Assembly: GCF_001636295.1 (NCBI RefSeq)
Contig: NZ_CP014209.1
Coordinates: 2,232,001 to 2,296,000, forward strand
Reading direction: 5' to 3'
DNA length: 64,000 bases
From: Isoptericola dokdonensis DS-3
Lineage (GTDB): Bacteria > Actinomycetota > Actinomycetes > Actinomycetales > Cellulomonadaceae
Shown here in pieces: positions 17,429 through 25,260 of the stretch. The stretch's first letter is position 1. Each line of letters opens with the position of its first letter. The notes below the pieces were generated by a model. That model searched no databases and was not told the origin of the DNA. It saw only the letters and a list, made by a program, of their open reading frames with translations. The position numbers and the translations under genes were made by a program.

Positions 17429-18769
17429 ATGTCGTTGCGTACGGGAATCGTGGCCGCCGCCGTCGGCGCCCTGCTGCTGGTCGACGGCGCCGCCGCCGTC
17501 GCAGCACCGGACCTGCGCGAGCCGCACGGCGACGAGCCCGTCTCCTGGCAGTCCAAGACGAGCTCGACGCGGACTCTCCGCGCGGCCGACGCCCGCACGA
17601 CCGCGGCGTCGACGACCGCGAGCAAGCGCGTCCACACCCTCCAGGTGGTCGTCGCCACCCCGAAGGGCATGACGAAGTCCCAGGTGGCCCGCTACCTGCG
17701 CACCTCCGACGTCGACCGGCTGGTCGACGGCGTCGCCCGGTACTGGCGCGAGCAGTCCGCCAACCGGATCACGTTCGTGCGCACCGGCAGCGTGAAGCGC
17801 ATCGCGACCGGCGACGGCGCCTGCCGCACCCAGCAGCAGATCATCAAGCAGGTGAAGCGGGGCGGCGCCCAGTTCTACGGCAAGGACTGGTACTCGTCGT
17901 CGACGCGCGGCCCCGGCCGGCGCGCCCACCTCGTCGTGCTGTACCCGTACCGCAGCGGCGACCACCCCGGCGGGGGCCGGTTCGGGTCGACCTGCGGCGG
18001 CACGGTGGGGCTCGGGTCCATCCCGTCGACGACGGGTCGCAACTCCCCCGGCGGCTGGTCGTTCGCGCTCGCGGGCGGACCGAACGGTGCGGCGTCGGGC
18101 CAGCGGTGGAGCCACGAGCAGTACCGTCGCGGCGTCGCCACCCTGGCGCACGAGCTCGGGCACAACATGGGCCTGGAGCACTCCGGGGTCGGCTGGTGCT
18201 CCGGCAAGAAGGACGGCGGCTTCCGCAGCGACCGGTGCGGTGCGGCCGAGGGCCTGGACCCGCTGGACCTCATGGGGGCCGACTTCGCGGCGCGCGGCGT
18301 CCCGGACCTGTCGGGAGCGCAGCGACAGCGGCTCGGCGTGCTGCCGACGAGCGAGCGCCGGGACGTCAAGGGCACCCGCAGCCGCACGGTCCACCTCACG
18401 GCACGGGACCGGGACACGAAGCGCCCCACGCTCGTGCGGGTGCGCGACCCGCGCAGCGGCGAGACGTACAACATCGAGCTGCGGCGCAAGGACCCGGGCG
18501 TCAGCTACCCGTGGGCGAGCATCCCGTACCGGGCGAGCCGCGACTACACGGTGCGGTACGGCGTGACCGTGAGCCGGGTCGCGGGCGGCCGCTCCACGTG
18601 GGCCTATCCCGGGGAGCACCTCGTCGTCCCCATGGGCCCGTCGTCCGCCCGGCGCTCGACCATGCGCGAGGGGCAGACGTTCACGACCCGCACGGGCGGC
18701 GTGAAGATCACCCTCCAGAACGTCTCGGACGGCAAGAAGAACGCGCGGCTGCGGATCGTGTTCCGCTGA
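17429..18769 (+). CDS. secreted zinc metalloprotease (metzincin)
   Basis: 446 residues. Signal peptide GIVAAAVGALLLVDGAAAVAAP, then a propeptide-like region. Zinc site HELGHNMGLEHSG (HExxHxxGxxH) near residue 242 and a Met-turn in LDLMGADF about 45 residues later define a metzincin. Several Cys in the catalytic domain (STCGG, GWCSG, DRCGA) probably form disulphides. A C-terminal beta domain follows (about 300-446). The ATG at 17429 begins the signal peptide. Secreted nutritional or surface protease; exact family (M12/M43-like) uncertain. Confidence 0.85.
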   Translation: MSLRTGIVAAAVGALLLVDGAAAVAAPDLREPHGDEPVSWQSKTSSTRTLRAADARTTAASTTASKRVHTLQVVVATPKGMTKSQVARYLRTSDVDRLVDGVARYWREQSANRITFVRTGSVKRIATGDGACRTQQQIIKQVKRGGAQFYGKDWYSSSTRGPGRRAHLVVLYPYRSGDHPGGGRFGSTCGGTVGLGSIPSTTGRNSPGGWSFALAGGPNGAASGQRWSHEQYRRGVATLAHELGHNMGLEHSGVGWCSGKKDGGFRSDRCGAAEGLDPLDLMGADFAARGVPDLSGAQRQRLGVLPTSERRDVKGTRSRTVHLTARDRDTKRPTLVRVRDPRSGETYNIELRRKDPGVSYPWASIPYRASRDYTVRYGVTVSRVAGGRSTWAYPGEHLVVPMGPSSARRSTMREGQTFTTRTGGVKITLQNVSDGKKNARLRIVFR

Positions 18770-18775
18770 CGCCGC

Positions 18776-18797
18776 GGCCGCGACGACCGTCGCGGCC
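18776..18797. terminator. bidirectional terminator between protease and pirin genes
   Basis: GGCCGCGACG-AC-CGTCGCGGCC, 10-bp arms, fills the 28-bp gap between the two convergent genes. Confidence 0.6.
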
Positions 18798-19838
18798 TCA
18801 GGGCCGTGAGCGCGGGCGCAGCCGGACGTCCGGCAGCACGGGGGCGCGCAGCGGGCCCGAGGAGTACCCGTCGACCTGCCCGAACCGCCGGTCGCCGGCC
18901 CCCGGGGTGTACGTCGTCGCGCCGTCGGGCTCCTCGCCGACCTGCGCCGCCCAGGCGTCGCGCGCGGCGACGATCTCGTCGTGGTCGCGGGCCACGAAGT
19001 TCCACCACATGACGACGTCCTCGGTGAACGGCGCGCCGCCGATCAGCACGGCACGGACAGGCCGCTCCCCCGCCGCGACGGTGAGCGTGCCGCGGCCCGG
19101 TGCGACGTAGCCGAGGGTGGCGGGCGGCACGGCGGCGCCCTCGAACGCGACGTCGCCGGCGTCGACGAGGAGGCCGTGCTCGAAGCCCGGGTCGACGTCC
19201 AGGACGACCGAGGTGCCCGGGGCGAGGTCCACCTGCGCGCCGACCAGCGGGGTGTAGGTGCGGGCCGGGGAGACGAGGGTCTCGCCGAGCACGGTCAGCT
19301 CCCCCATGAACACATGGACCCGCACCCCGTCCGCGGCGGCGACGGGCAGGTCGCCGTGGTGCTCGAAGTGGGGTGCGACGTCGCGGGCGTCGGACGGCAG
19401 GACCGTCCACAGCTGCACGCCGTGCAGCACTCCCGGGCGCACGCGACCGGGCTCCGGCGCGGGCGTCTCCTCCGAGTGCGAGATGCCGTGGCCGGCCGTC
19501 ATGAGGTTGAGCTCGCCCGGCAGCACCGCCTGGAGGGAGCCGACGGAGTCGCGGTGCAGGATCTCCCCGGCGAACAGCCAGCTCACCGTCTGCAGCCCGA
19601 TGTGGGGGTGCGGCGGTACCTGCATCCCCTCCGACCCGGAGACGTCGTCGGGGCCGTAGTGGTCGCAGAAGCACCAGGCGCCCACGAGCGAGCGGCTGCG
19701 CTGCGGGATGGTGCGCCGCACGGACATGGCGCGCGGCCCGCCGAGCGGGACGTCCCGGGCGTCGAGCACCTCGACGTCGGCCACGGGCGCACCGACGGCG
19801 CACACCTGCTCGGTGGGCCGGGTCTCGAGGTTGCTCAT
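18798..19838 (-). CDS. pirin family protein
   Basis: 346-residue two-domain cupin. N-terminal metal ligands are present as HPHIGLQT and HGISHSE, with the preceding SLVGAWCFCDHYGPDD typical of bacterial pirins. The C-terminal cupin contains EHGLLVDAGDV. Family members have quercetinase-like or redox/regulatory roles; the in vivo substrate is not predictable. ATG at 19838 begins MSNLETRP. Monocistronic. Confidence 0.9.
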   Translation of the reverse strand: MSNLETRPTEQVCAVGAPVADVEVLDARDVPLGGPRAMSVRRTIPQRSRSLVGAWCFCDHYGPDDVSGSEGMQVPPHPHIGLQTVSWLFAGEILHRDSVGSLQAVLPGELNLMTAGHGISHSEETPAPEPGRVRPGVLHGVQLWTVLPSDARDVAPHFEHHGDLPVAAADGVRVHVFMGELTVLGETLVSPARTYTPLVGAQVDLAPGTSVVLDVDPGFEHGLLVDAGDVAFEGAAVPPATLGYVAPGRGTLTVAAGERPVRAVLIGGAPFTEDVVMWWNFVARDHDEIVAARDAWAAQVGEEPDGATTYTPGAGDRRFGQVDGYSSGPLRAPVLPDVRLRPRSRP

Positions 19839-19875
19839 GGTGCCGAGGTTACGCGTGGCAGCGCTACCGCGTGCG

Positions 19876-19908
19876 GCCGAGGCCCCCGGGGCGGCCGGGG
19901 GCCTCGGC
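19876..19908 (-). terminator. strong hairpin upstream of pirin
   Basis: GCCGAGGCCCCCGG-N5-CCGGGGGCCTCGGC, 14-bp perfect arms. Would stop minus-strand transcription coming from the gene at 20562 before it enters the pirin gene. Confidence 0.6.
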
Positions 19909-20227
19909 GTGCCACGTTCCCCGCGCGATCGCTGGCGGGGGCCGTGTCGACGTCACGGCTCCGGTGCTCCTGTCGGTACGACCTGGACCTGGTGCGTCGG
20001 TGTCCTGGCCGCGCCGTTCTCCACAGGAGACCGGACGTGGTTGGTCTTCCGGCGCCGCCGGACACCCGCGTCGTCACCCGCGGCCCGCACTCGGTGCGGA
20101 TCGGCCCGTCGTTCTCCGGTCGACCGTGTCTCTTCGGGTGCTCCCCGTCGAGACCGTTAACGACGTTTCTAGACCCGCCTCGGGACGACGGCAAGAGGTG
20201 GGGGCGGGAGATTTCTCGGTCACAGGT

Positions 20228-20294
20228 TCGTCCACAGTCCGAGGCGCGGAATCCCCACACCGTCCACAACGCTGTGGACAAAATCTGTGGACGA
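20228..20294. repeat. cluster of four DnaA-box-like 9-mers
   Basis: TCGTCCACA (20228, +), CCGTCCACA (20260, +), TTGTCCACA (20273-20281, -) and TCGTCCACA (20286-20294, -). The actinobacterial DnaA consensus is TTGTCCACA. The middle two form a perfect inverted repeat GTCCACA-ACGC-TGTGGAC (20262-20279). Confidence 0.6.
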
Positions 20295-20529
20295 CGGCGT
20301 GTGCGCGCTCCCGCCCGGCGCCGCGCCGGACCTCGCGACACCCGTCCGACGCCGCACCCGGACCGACCAGGTCCGACGCCCGAGGCACCAAGATCCGCAG
20401 GAATCCGCGGATCCGTCGGGAAGTGCCCCGGATGTCCCGTTCCCCGGGGCGGTCCTGCACCGCGCCCGACCGACCCCCACGAGACGCATCGGTGCAGGTG
20501 CAGGCGGGGTGCGGTCCCGGCCCGGCCGG

Positions 20530-20551
20530 TCGTCCACAGCGTTGTGGACAA
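20530..20551. repeat. second DnaA-box-like inverted pair
   Basis: TCGTCCACA (20530-20538, +) and TTGTCCACA (20543-20551, -). The 18-bp core GTCCACA-GCGT-TGTGGAC (20532-20549) is the exact reverse complement of the core at 20262-20279, so the two cores flank about 250 bp in inverted orientation. It ends 10 bp from the stop of the gene at 20562. Confidence 0.6.
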
Positions 20552-20561
20552 CCGCGGGGCG

Positions 20562-21551
20562 TCAGATCCAGGCGCGGCCCACCGACTGCTGCTCGACCGT
20601 GCGTCGTTCCACGTCCGCGGGCGAGATCAGGAACGCGTCGTCGTCGACCATCATGCCGCCCGCCGCCGCGTGCACCAGCAGCGCCAGCCGGGCCACCGTC
20701 GCCCGCATGCGCGCCCGGGCGATCGCGTGCAGGCCCGACGGATGCTCCACCTGGAGCTCGTACGGGTCCTGCGGGACCCACGCCATCCGTACGACGTGCG
20801 GCCCGTACTCCCGCCAGTCCACCGCCGCGAGCGCCCGCGGCACCCGGTCCACCCGCTCGGTGGTCACGACGACGGCGCCGTCGTAGGGGGTGCGGGCGAC
20901 GAGCCGCTGACCGGCGGGGGCCGACGGGTCGGCCTCGGCCGTGGCGACCTGGGCGCGCAGCATCGCCAGGAGCTCACCGGTCGCCACGGGGTGCGCGGCG
21001 TACAGGGCGAGGTCGATCGCGGCGGTCGGGTCGGGGAGCAGGAGCTGGCGGCCGTCGGCGAGGAGCCCGCCGCCGTGCCGGCGGGCCACCGCGACGCCCC
21101 ACTGCACCAGCCGCAGCTCCTCGCCCTCGGGCAGCCCGGCGGCGAACGCGCGGGAGATGCCGTCCCGGTCGTCGGGCGTGGCAGGTCGGCCGACCCGCTG
21201 GTCGAAGTTCCCGTCGACGCGGCCGAGCGCGTACGAGACGGCGGGGCCGGGCGCGGCGAGCGGGGAGCTCTCCGCGGCGACGGGGAAGGGTCCGGCGAGG
21301 CCGTGCTCCGCGCCGACGCCGAGGACGCCGGGGGCGGCCGGGCCGGGGGTGGGGTCGGCCACGATGCCGCGGAAGCGGGCGCCGGTCATCGGCCGCGAGA
21401 CCACCGTCGCGGCCGGTTCTCGCAGCCAGCGCACGTCCGCGAACCAGGCGTCGGCCAGCGTCCTGACGGTGGAGGGCTCCGGCCCGGCCGGGAGCACGAG
21501 CACGTGGTTCGACGCGTGCTCCGCGGGGACGAGTGCCTGCACGTACGACAT
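20562..21551 (-). CDS. conserved hypothetical protein, paralogue of the gene at 8616
   Basis: 329 residues, soluble, no signal peptide. ATG at 21549-21551 (MSYVQALVPAEH); an in-frame TTG at 21560 is an alternative. Shares ordered motifs with the 8616 protein: DRDGISRAFAAGLP, a PDPTAAIDLALY segment, then WVPQDPYELQVEHPSGL and GGMMVDDDAFLISPADV. No catalytic motif recognised. Function unknown. Confidence 0.72.
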   Translation of the reverse strand: MSYVQALVPAEHASNHVLVLPAGPEPSTVRTLADAWFADVRWLREPAATVVSRPMTGARFRGIVADPTPGPAAPGVLGVGAEHGLAGPFPVAAESSPLAAPGPAVSYALGRVDGNFDQRVGRPATPDDRDGISRAFAAGLPEGEELRLVQWGVAVARRHGGGLLADGRQLLLPDPTAAIDLALYAAHPVATGELLAMLRAQVATAEADPSAPAGQRLVARTPYDGAVVVTTERVDRVPRALAAVDWREYGPHVVRMAWVPQDPYELQVEHPSGLHAIARARMRATVARLALLVHAAAGGMMVDDDAFLISPADVERRTVEQQSVGRAWI

Positions 21552-21605
21552 GGTGCGCAACCTACTCGCGGTCGTGTTGCGGGCGTGTGTCCGGCCGGAC
21601 TCGGT

Positions 21606-22166
21606 TCAGGCGCGGACGTCGTGCAGGTGGTGGACGACGTCGTGCAGGAAGTAGCGGCCGAAGGTGCGCACCGTGAACTCCGAGCCGTTGGACCGTCGCC
21701 CGTGGCGGTCGAGGTCCTCGGGCCGCACCGTGTCGAAGCGGGCGGCCACCTGCTCGCCGGCCGTGGTGAGGTCGGTGGCGACGGTGGCGGGCTCGAGCTC
21801 GGCGTAGCGGCCCTCCAGCGCGGCGGCGTCCTGGTCCCAGTCGTCGAACGCGGCGTCGTCGTGCGTGAGCATGAGCGTGAGGCGGCGGTCGAAGACGGTG
21901 AGGACGTCGCGCACGTGGGCGCCGTACTCGAGGGTCGACCAGACGTCCGGCGCGGGCCGATCGCGGACGTCGTCGCGGCCGAGGGCCGCGCGCCAGCGGG
22001 GCAGGGTGTCGCGGACGACGTCGCCGACGCGCGTCGGGTCGACGTCGGTCGGGACGAACCCGCAGTCGGGGCAGGGACGGTCCACGACCCAGGTCCAGTC
22101 CTTGGTGTCGGGCACGATGGCGTCGGCCTGGCGGGTGGGGGTGTCGTCGCTCACATCCCGGACCAT
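21606..22166 (-). CDS. DinB-superfamily protein (mycothiol-type maleylpyruvate isomerase fold)
   Basis: 186 residues. Four-helix DinB fold suggested by WSTLEYGAHVRDVLTVFDRRL and the C-terminal FGRYFLHDVVHHLHDV, which supplies metal-binding His residues (HDVVHHLHD). The N-terminal insertion WVVDRPCPDCGFVPTDVD carries a CPDCG motif that may bind metal. Such proteins are often thiol-dependent transferases using mycothiol. ATG at 22166, divergent from tetR with 39 bp between starts. Confidence 0.8.
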   Translation of the reverse strand: MVRDVSDDTPTRQADAIVPDTKDWTWVVDRPCPDCGFVPTDVDPTRVGDVVRDTLPRWRAALGRDDVRDRPAPDVWSTLEYGAHVRDVLTVFDRRLTLMLTHDDAAFDDWDQDAAALEGRYAELEPATVATDLTTAGEQVAARFDTVRPEDLDRHGRRSNGSEFTVRTFGRYFLHDVVHHLHDVRA

Positions 22167-22173
22167 ACACACG

Positions 22174-22204
22174 GTGTCCTGACACGCGCCGCCTATAGTG
22201 TCAG
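22174..22204. promoter_or_regulatory. operator and leaderless promoter of the tetR/DinB divergent pair
   Basis: Three GTGTC/GACAC half-sites: GTGTC-CT-GACAC (22174-22185) and GTGTCAG at 22198-22204, which mirrors CTGACAC at 22179-22185. TATAGT (22194-22199) is a good -10 box only 6 bp before the tetR ATG, implying a leaderless mRNA with the operator overlapping the promoter. Confidence 0.6.
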
Positions 22205-22205
22205 C

Positions 22206-22811
22206 ATGCCCAAGATCATCGGGAACAGCCTGCACGAGCACCGCCAGATGACCCGGCACAAGCTGTTCACCGCGTTGTCCACGCTCATGGCCGAGCGGGG
22301 TTTCGACACGATCACGCTCGCCGACATCGCCCAGGCGGCAGGTGTGGGACGCACCGCCGTCTACAACCACTTCTCCGACAAGGAGTCGCTGCTGCTCGGG
22401 TTCATCACCCACGAGACCGAGCAGTACGCCCTGACGCTGGAGCGCTCGCTCGCGGAGGTCGAGGAGCCGGTGGACCAGCTGCGCACCTACATCCGCCAGC
22501 AGGCCCAGCTCACCCGGGTCTTCCACCTCGCCCCGGGGCCCGACCTGCGCACCGTGCTGTCCCGCAGCACGCTCGCCCGCCTGCGCGAGCACGCCGTCGT
22601 CGTCGAGTCGATCCTCAAGCGGATCCTCCACGACGGCATCGAGACGGGCGCGTTCCCGCCCCAGGACATCGACCCGACCGTGCAGCTCGTCAACGCGTGC
22701 CTGTCCGGCCGCCTCATCCCCGAGGAGCCGCAGGCCCGCGAGCGCGCGATCCGCGCCACCGAGACGTTCGTGCTGCGCGCCGTCGGAGCCCGGCCGACCG
22801 TCGCGGCCTGA
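22206..22811 (+). CDS. TetR/AcrR family transcriptional regulator
   Basis: 201 residues. N-terminal HTH: ALSTLMAERGFDTITLADIAQAAGVGRTAVYNHF, with SDKESLLLGFI after it (about 20-70; quoted in parts). The C-terminal ligand domain has no recognised family. Probably autoregulated and controlling the divergent DinB gene, since the only shared DNA is the 39-bp operator. Ligand unknown. Confidence 0.9.
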   Translation: MPKIIGNSLHEHRQMTRHKLFTALSTLMAERGFDTITLADIAQAAGVGRTAVYNHFSDKESLLLGFITHETEQYALTLERSLAEVEEPVDQLRTYIRQQAQLTRVFHLAPGPDLRTVLSRSTLARLREHAVVVESILKRILHDGIETGAFPPQDIDPTVQLVNACLSGRLIPEEPQARERAIRATETFVLRAVGARPTVAA

Positions 22812-22812
22812 C

Positions 22813-22841
22813 GCGCCGCTCCCCCGCCAGGAGAGCGGCGC
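22813..22841 (+). terminator. terminator-like hairpin after tetR
   Basis: GCGCCGCTC-N11-GAGCGGCGC begins 1 bp after the tetR stop and ends 22 bp before the next start. Confidence 0.5.
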
Positions 22842-22863
22842 CACCTCCTCCTATCATCGGGAG

Positions 22864-23799
22864 ATGCCAGCGCCCGCCGAGCCCGGCGTCCTGCCCACCG
22901 AGCGGCACAGCCTCACGCTGAGCCTCGTGGCCACGTTCGCCGTCGGCGGCCTCGGCCTCACCTGGGGGATCATCAGCGGCTCACGGGTGATGGTCTTCGA
23001 CGGCATCTACACGCTGGCCGGGATCGTGCTCACCTGGGTGTCCATGCTCGCCGCGCGCGCCGCCGCCTCGGCCCCGTCCACGGAGTTCCCGTTCGGCCGG
23101 AACGCCGCGATCCCGCTGGCGGTCACCGTCCAGGGCGCAGCGCTGCTCGGCACCGCCGGCTACGGCGCCGTCGACGCCGTGATCTCGATCTCCGAGGGAG
23201 GCTCCGCCACCAGCGCCCTCCAGGTGATGCTCTACGGCCTCGTCTGCGCCGCCGCGAGCCTCGTCGTGATGCTGCTGCTCCGAGGCCCCGCCCGCCGGTC
23301 CGACCTCGCCCGGGCCGAGCTGGTCTCCTGGCGGGCAGGAGTCCTGCTCAGCGCCCTCTTCGCCCTCGGCGGCGGCATCGCGGTGCTGATGGCGTCGAAC
23401 GGGATGACCGCGGTCGCGGGGTACGTCGACCCTGTCCTGGTGATCGTCGCCTCGGCCGTCGTCATCCCGATGTCGCTCGGGCTCGTGCGCGACGGCGTCC
23501 GGGAGCTGCTCGAGGCCGCCCCGACGGCGGCGCTGTCGGCGGCGATCGACGAGGCCGTCCGGGCCGGCACGGCGGCCGGGCTGCCGGCCGACCGCACGCT
23601 CCCGCCGCCCATCGTCCGCGCGACCAAGCTGGGTCGCCGCGTGTACGTCGAGGTCGACTTCGTCGTCCAGCAGGACAGCTGGACGGTGTCCGAGGAGGAC
23701 GACGTCCGCCGCAGCATCACGGCGCACCTCGACGGGCTCGGCTACCGCGTGTGGGCCAACGTCGAGATCACGACCGACGCGCACCTCGCCGCGGACTGA
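22864..23799 (+). CDS. cation diffusion facilitator (CDF) family transporter
   Basis: 311 residues, six transmembrane helices then a C-terminal soluble domain (about 215-311). Helix 2 carries SRVMVFDGIYTLAG, with the Asp of the CDF metal site but not all usual ligands. Helix 5 has VDPVLVIVAS. The family exports divalent metals (Zn, Mn, Fe, Co) against protons. The partial site leaves substrate open. ATG at 22864 follows GGGAG closely. Confidence 0.85.
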   Translation: MPAPAEPGVLPTERHSLTLSLVATFAVGGLGLTWGIISGSRVMVFDGIYTLAGIVLTWVSMLAARAAASAPSTEFPFGRNAAIPLAVTVQGAALLGTAGYGAVDAVISISEGGSATSALQVMLYGLVCAAASLVVMLLLRGPARRSDLARAELVSWRAGVLLSALFALGGGIAVLMASNGMTAVAGYVDPVLVIVASAVVIPMSLGLVRDGVRELLEAAPTAALSAAIDEAVRAGTAAGLPADRTLPPPIVRATKLGRRVYVEVDFVVQQDSWTVSEEDDVRRSITAHLDGLGYRVWANVEITTDAHLAAD

Positions 23800-23846
23800 A
23801 CGCCGCTACCTGCTGTCCCGACGGCCCTGGGGCCCAGGCTCCGGAC

Positions 23847-24365
23847 CTACTCGCCGAGGCCGCCGTCGACGAGCTCGCGGGCGACGTCGAGGTGCCCGGC
23901 GTGCCGGGCGTACTCCTGCAGCACGTGGAAGCAGATCCACGTCAGGGTCGGGGGGTCCGACGCGAACCGCCCGCCGACGGCGGCCCGCTCGTCCAGCGGG
24001 TGGCCGGTCAGGACGGCCCGGGTCCGGGCCCCCTCCTCGTGCAGCGCGGCCACGAGGGCGTCCTTCGTCGTGCCCGGTGCGACATGCCACGGCGCGTGCG
24101 GGTCGCCGTCGACGTGGTCGCCCCAGGGGTCCTCGACGGCCTCGCCCAGGAAGCCCCAACGGAACCAGCGCCGCTCCATGTGCACCAGGTGCGTGAGCAG
24201 CTCCAGGGGTGTCCACCCCGAGGGCAGCACGCTCGCCGCGAGCTGTTCGTCGGAGAGGTCCTCGAGCTTCCGTGCCACCGCAGAACGGTAGTAGTCGAGG
24301 TAGGCGACGAACTGCGCGGCGACGTCGGAGGAGTCCAGTCGAGGCTCGACGGCGGAGAGAGGCAT
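23847..24365 (-). CDS. DinB family protein (DUF664-like)
   Basis: 172 residues. The four-helix DinB signature includes YLDYYRSAVARKLEDLSDEQ, WTPLELLTHLVHMERRWFRW (first His ligand) and CFHVLQEYARHAGHLDVARE (the second and third His). This is the metal triad expected for mycothiol/bacillithiol-dependent S-transferases. Same strand as the isomerase upstream (36-bp gap), so possibly the last gene of the TetR-EamA-isomerase operon. Confidence 0.88.
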   Translation of the reverse strand: MPLSAVEPRLDSSDVAAQFVAYLDYYRSAVARKLEDLSDEQLAASVLPSGWTPLELLTHLVHMERRWFRWGFLGEAVEDPWGDHVDGDPHAPWHVAPGTTKDALVAALHEEGARTRAVLTGHPLDERAAVGGRFASDPPTLTWICFHVLQEYARHAGHLDVARELVDGGLGE

Positions 24366-24401
24366 CCGGTCATTATGACGCGGGCCCGGACCGACCCCGC
24401 G

Positions 24402-25259
24402 TCACCAGGCGTCGGCGGGGCGGTGGTGGTGCTCGGGCGGCGGCGGCGAGTACGGCACCGGCACGGGCGAGGTGTACGCCCGCGCGAACTCCAGGCTCGC
24501 CTCGAGGTCGGTGTGCCGCTCGTGGGCGTCGCGCGCCTTGCGGGTCGAGATCTCCAGCACGACGTCACCGGTGAAGCCGCGGCGCGCGAGCTCGGTGAGG
24601 ACCTTGTCGCAGTGCATGTCGCCGCGGCCGGGGACGAGGTGCTCGTCGCGGGCGTTGAAGGTGCCGTCGGCGAGGTGCACGTGCCGCAGGCGGTCCCCGA
24701 ACTCGTCGAGCAGCTCCATGCCGTCCTGCTGGGCGATGGCCGCGTGGGACAGGTCGAGGGTCACCGAGTCGTAGCCGTGCTCGGACGGGTCCCAGCCGGG
24801 CAGGTACGCCTTGAGCTCGCGGTCGAGGCGGGAGTGGGGGCGCCACGGGTACATGTTCTCCACCGCGACGACGACGTCGCCGGACGCGTTGAGCTCCTGG
24901 ACCTGCTCCTCGAACCCGCGGGCGTAGCGGTACTGCCAGCGGAACGGCGGGTGCACGACGACGGTGCGCGCCCCGAGCTCGGCGGCCATGTCGACGGTGC
25001 GGGCGAGCTTCTCGGCCGGGGACCGGCCCCACACGCGCTGGCTGACGAGCAGCGTCGGCGCGTGGATCGAGCGGATCGGCATGCCGGTGTCGGCGGACAG
25101 CCGCTGCAGCGCCCGAGGGTCCTGCGTGACGGGGTCGGACCACACCATGACCTCGACGCCGTCGTACCCGATCTGTGCCGCGACCTCGAACGCGAACGGT
25201 GCACGGCGCGGGTAGACCGACGCGGTGGACAGGGTCACGGGGATCGTCGGGGCAGTCAT
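24402..25259 (-). CDS. sugar phosphate isomerase/epimerase family (AP endonuclease 2 TIM barrel)
   Basis: 285 residues. TIM-barrel strands carry metal ligands in the family pattern: IGYDGVEVMVW, RSIHAPTLL, VVVHPPF, VAVENMYPW, VTLDLSHAAI, LRHVHLADG and DVVLEIST. C-terminal tail is His/Pro-rich. Could be a sugar isomerase or an endonuclease IV-like protein; sequence alone does not decide. ATG at 25259 abuts the EamA stop, so translation is probably coupled. Confidence 0.83.
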   Translation of the reverse strand: MTAPTIPVTLSTASVYPRRAPFAFEVAAQIGYDGVEVMVWSDPVTQDPRALQRLSADTGMPIRSIHAPTLLVSQRVWGRSPAEKLARTVDMAAELGARTVVVHPPFRWQYRYARGFEEQVQELNASGDVVVAVENMYPWRPHSRLDRELKAYLPGWDPSEHGYDSVTLDLSHAAIAQQDGMELLDEFGDRLRHVHLADGTFNARDEHLVPGRGDMHCDKVLTELARRGFTGDVVLEISTRKARDAHERHTDLEASLEFARAYTSPVPVPYSPPPPEHHHRPADAW

Positions 25260-25260
25260 G

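Larger units (their letters stand above)
19839..20561. other. 723-bp gene-free stretch with DnaA-box-like sites
   Basis: No reading frame here looks like protein; the open frames on both strands are Arg/Pro-rich shadows. It contains a strong hairpin near the pirin start, a locally AT-richer patch around 20150-20300, and two clusters of DnaA-box-like 9-mers (listed separately). It could be a long 3' region of the gene at 20562 or a regulatory/chromosomal site. Confidence 0.6.

Noticed and set aside
20228..20551. Chromosomal origin (oriC)
   Set aside because: oriC in actinobacteria lies between dnaA and dnaN. Neither is present, and six boxes are fewer than the many found at oriC.
19839..20561. 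Open frames across the gene-free stretch (up to about 240 codons)
   Set aside because: Arg/Pro-rich translations without motifs, no ribosome binding sites, on both strands at once.
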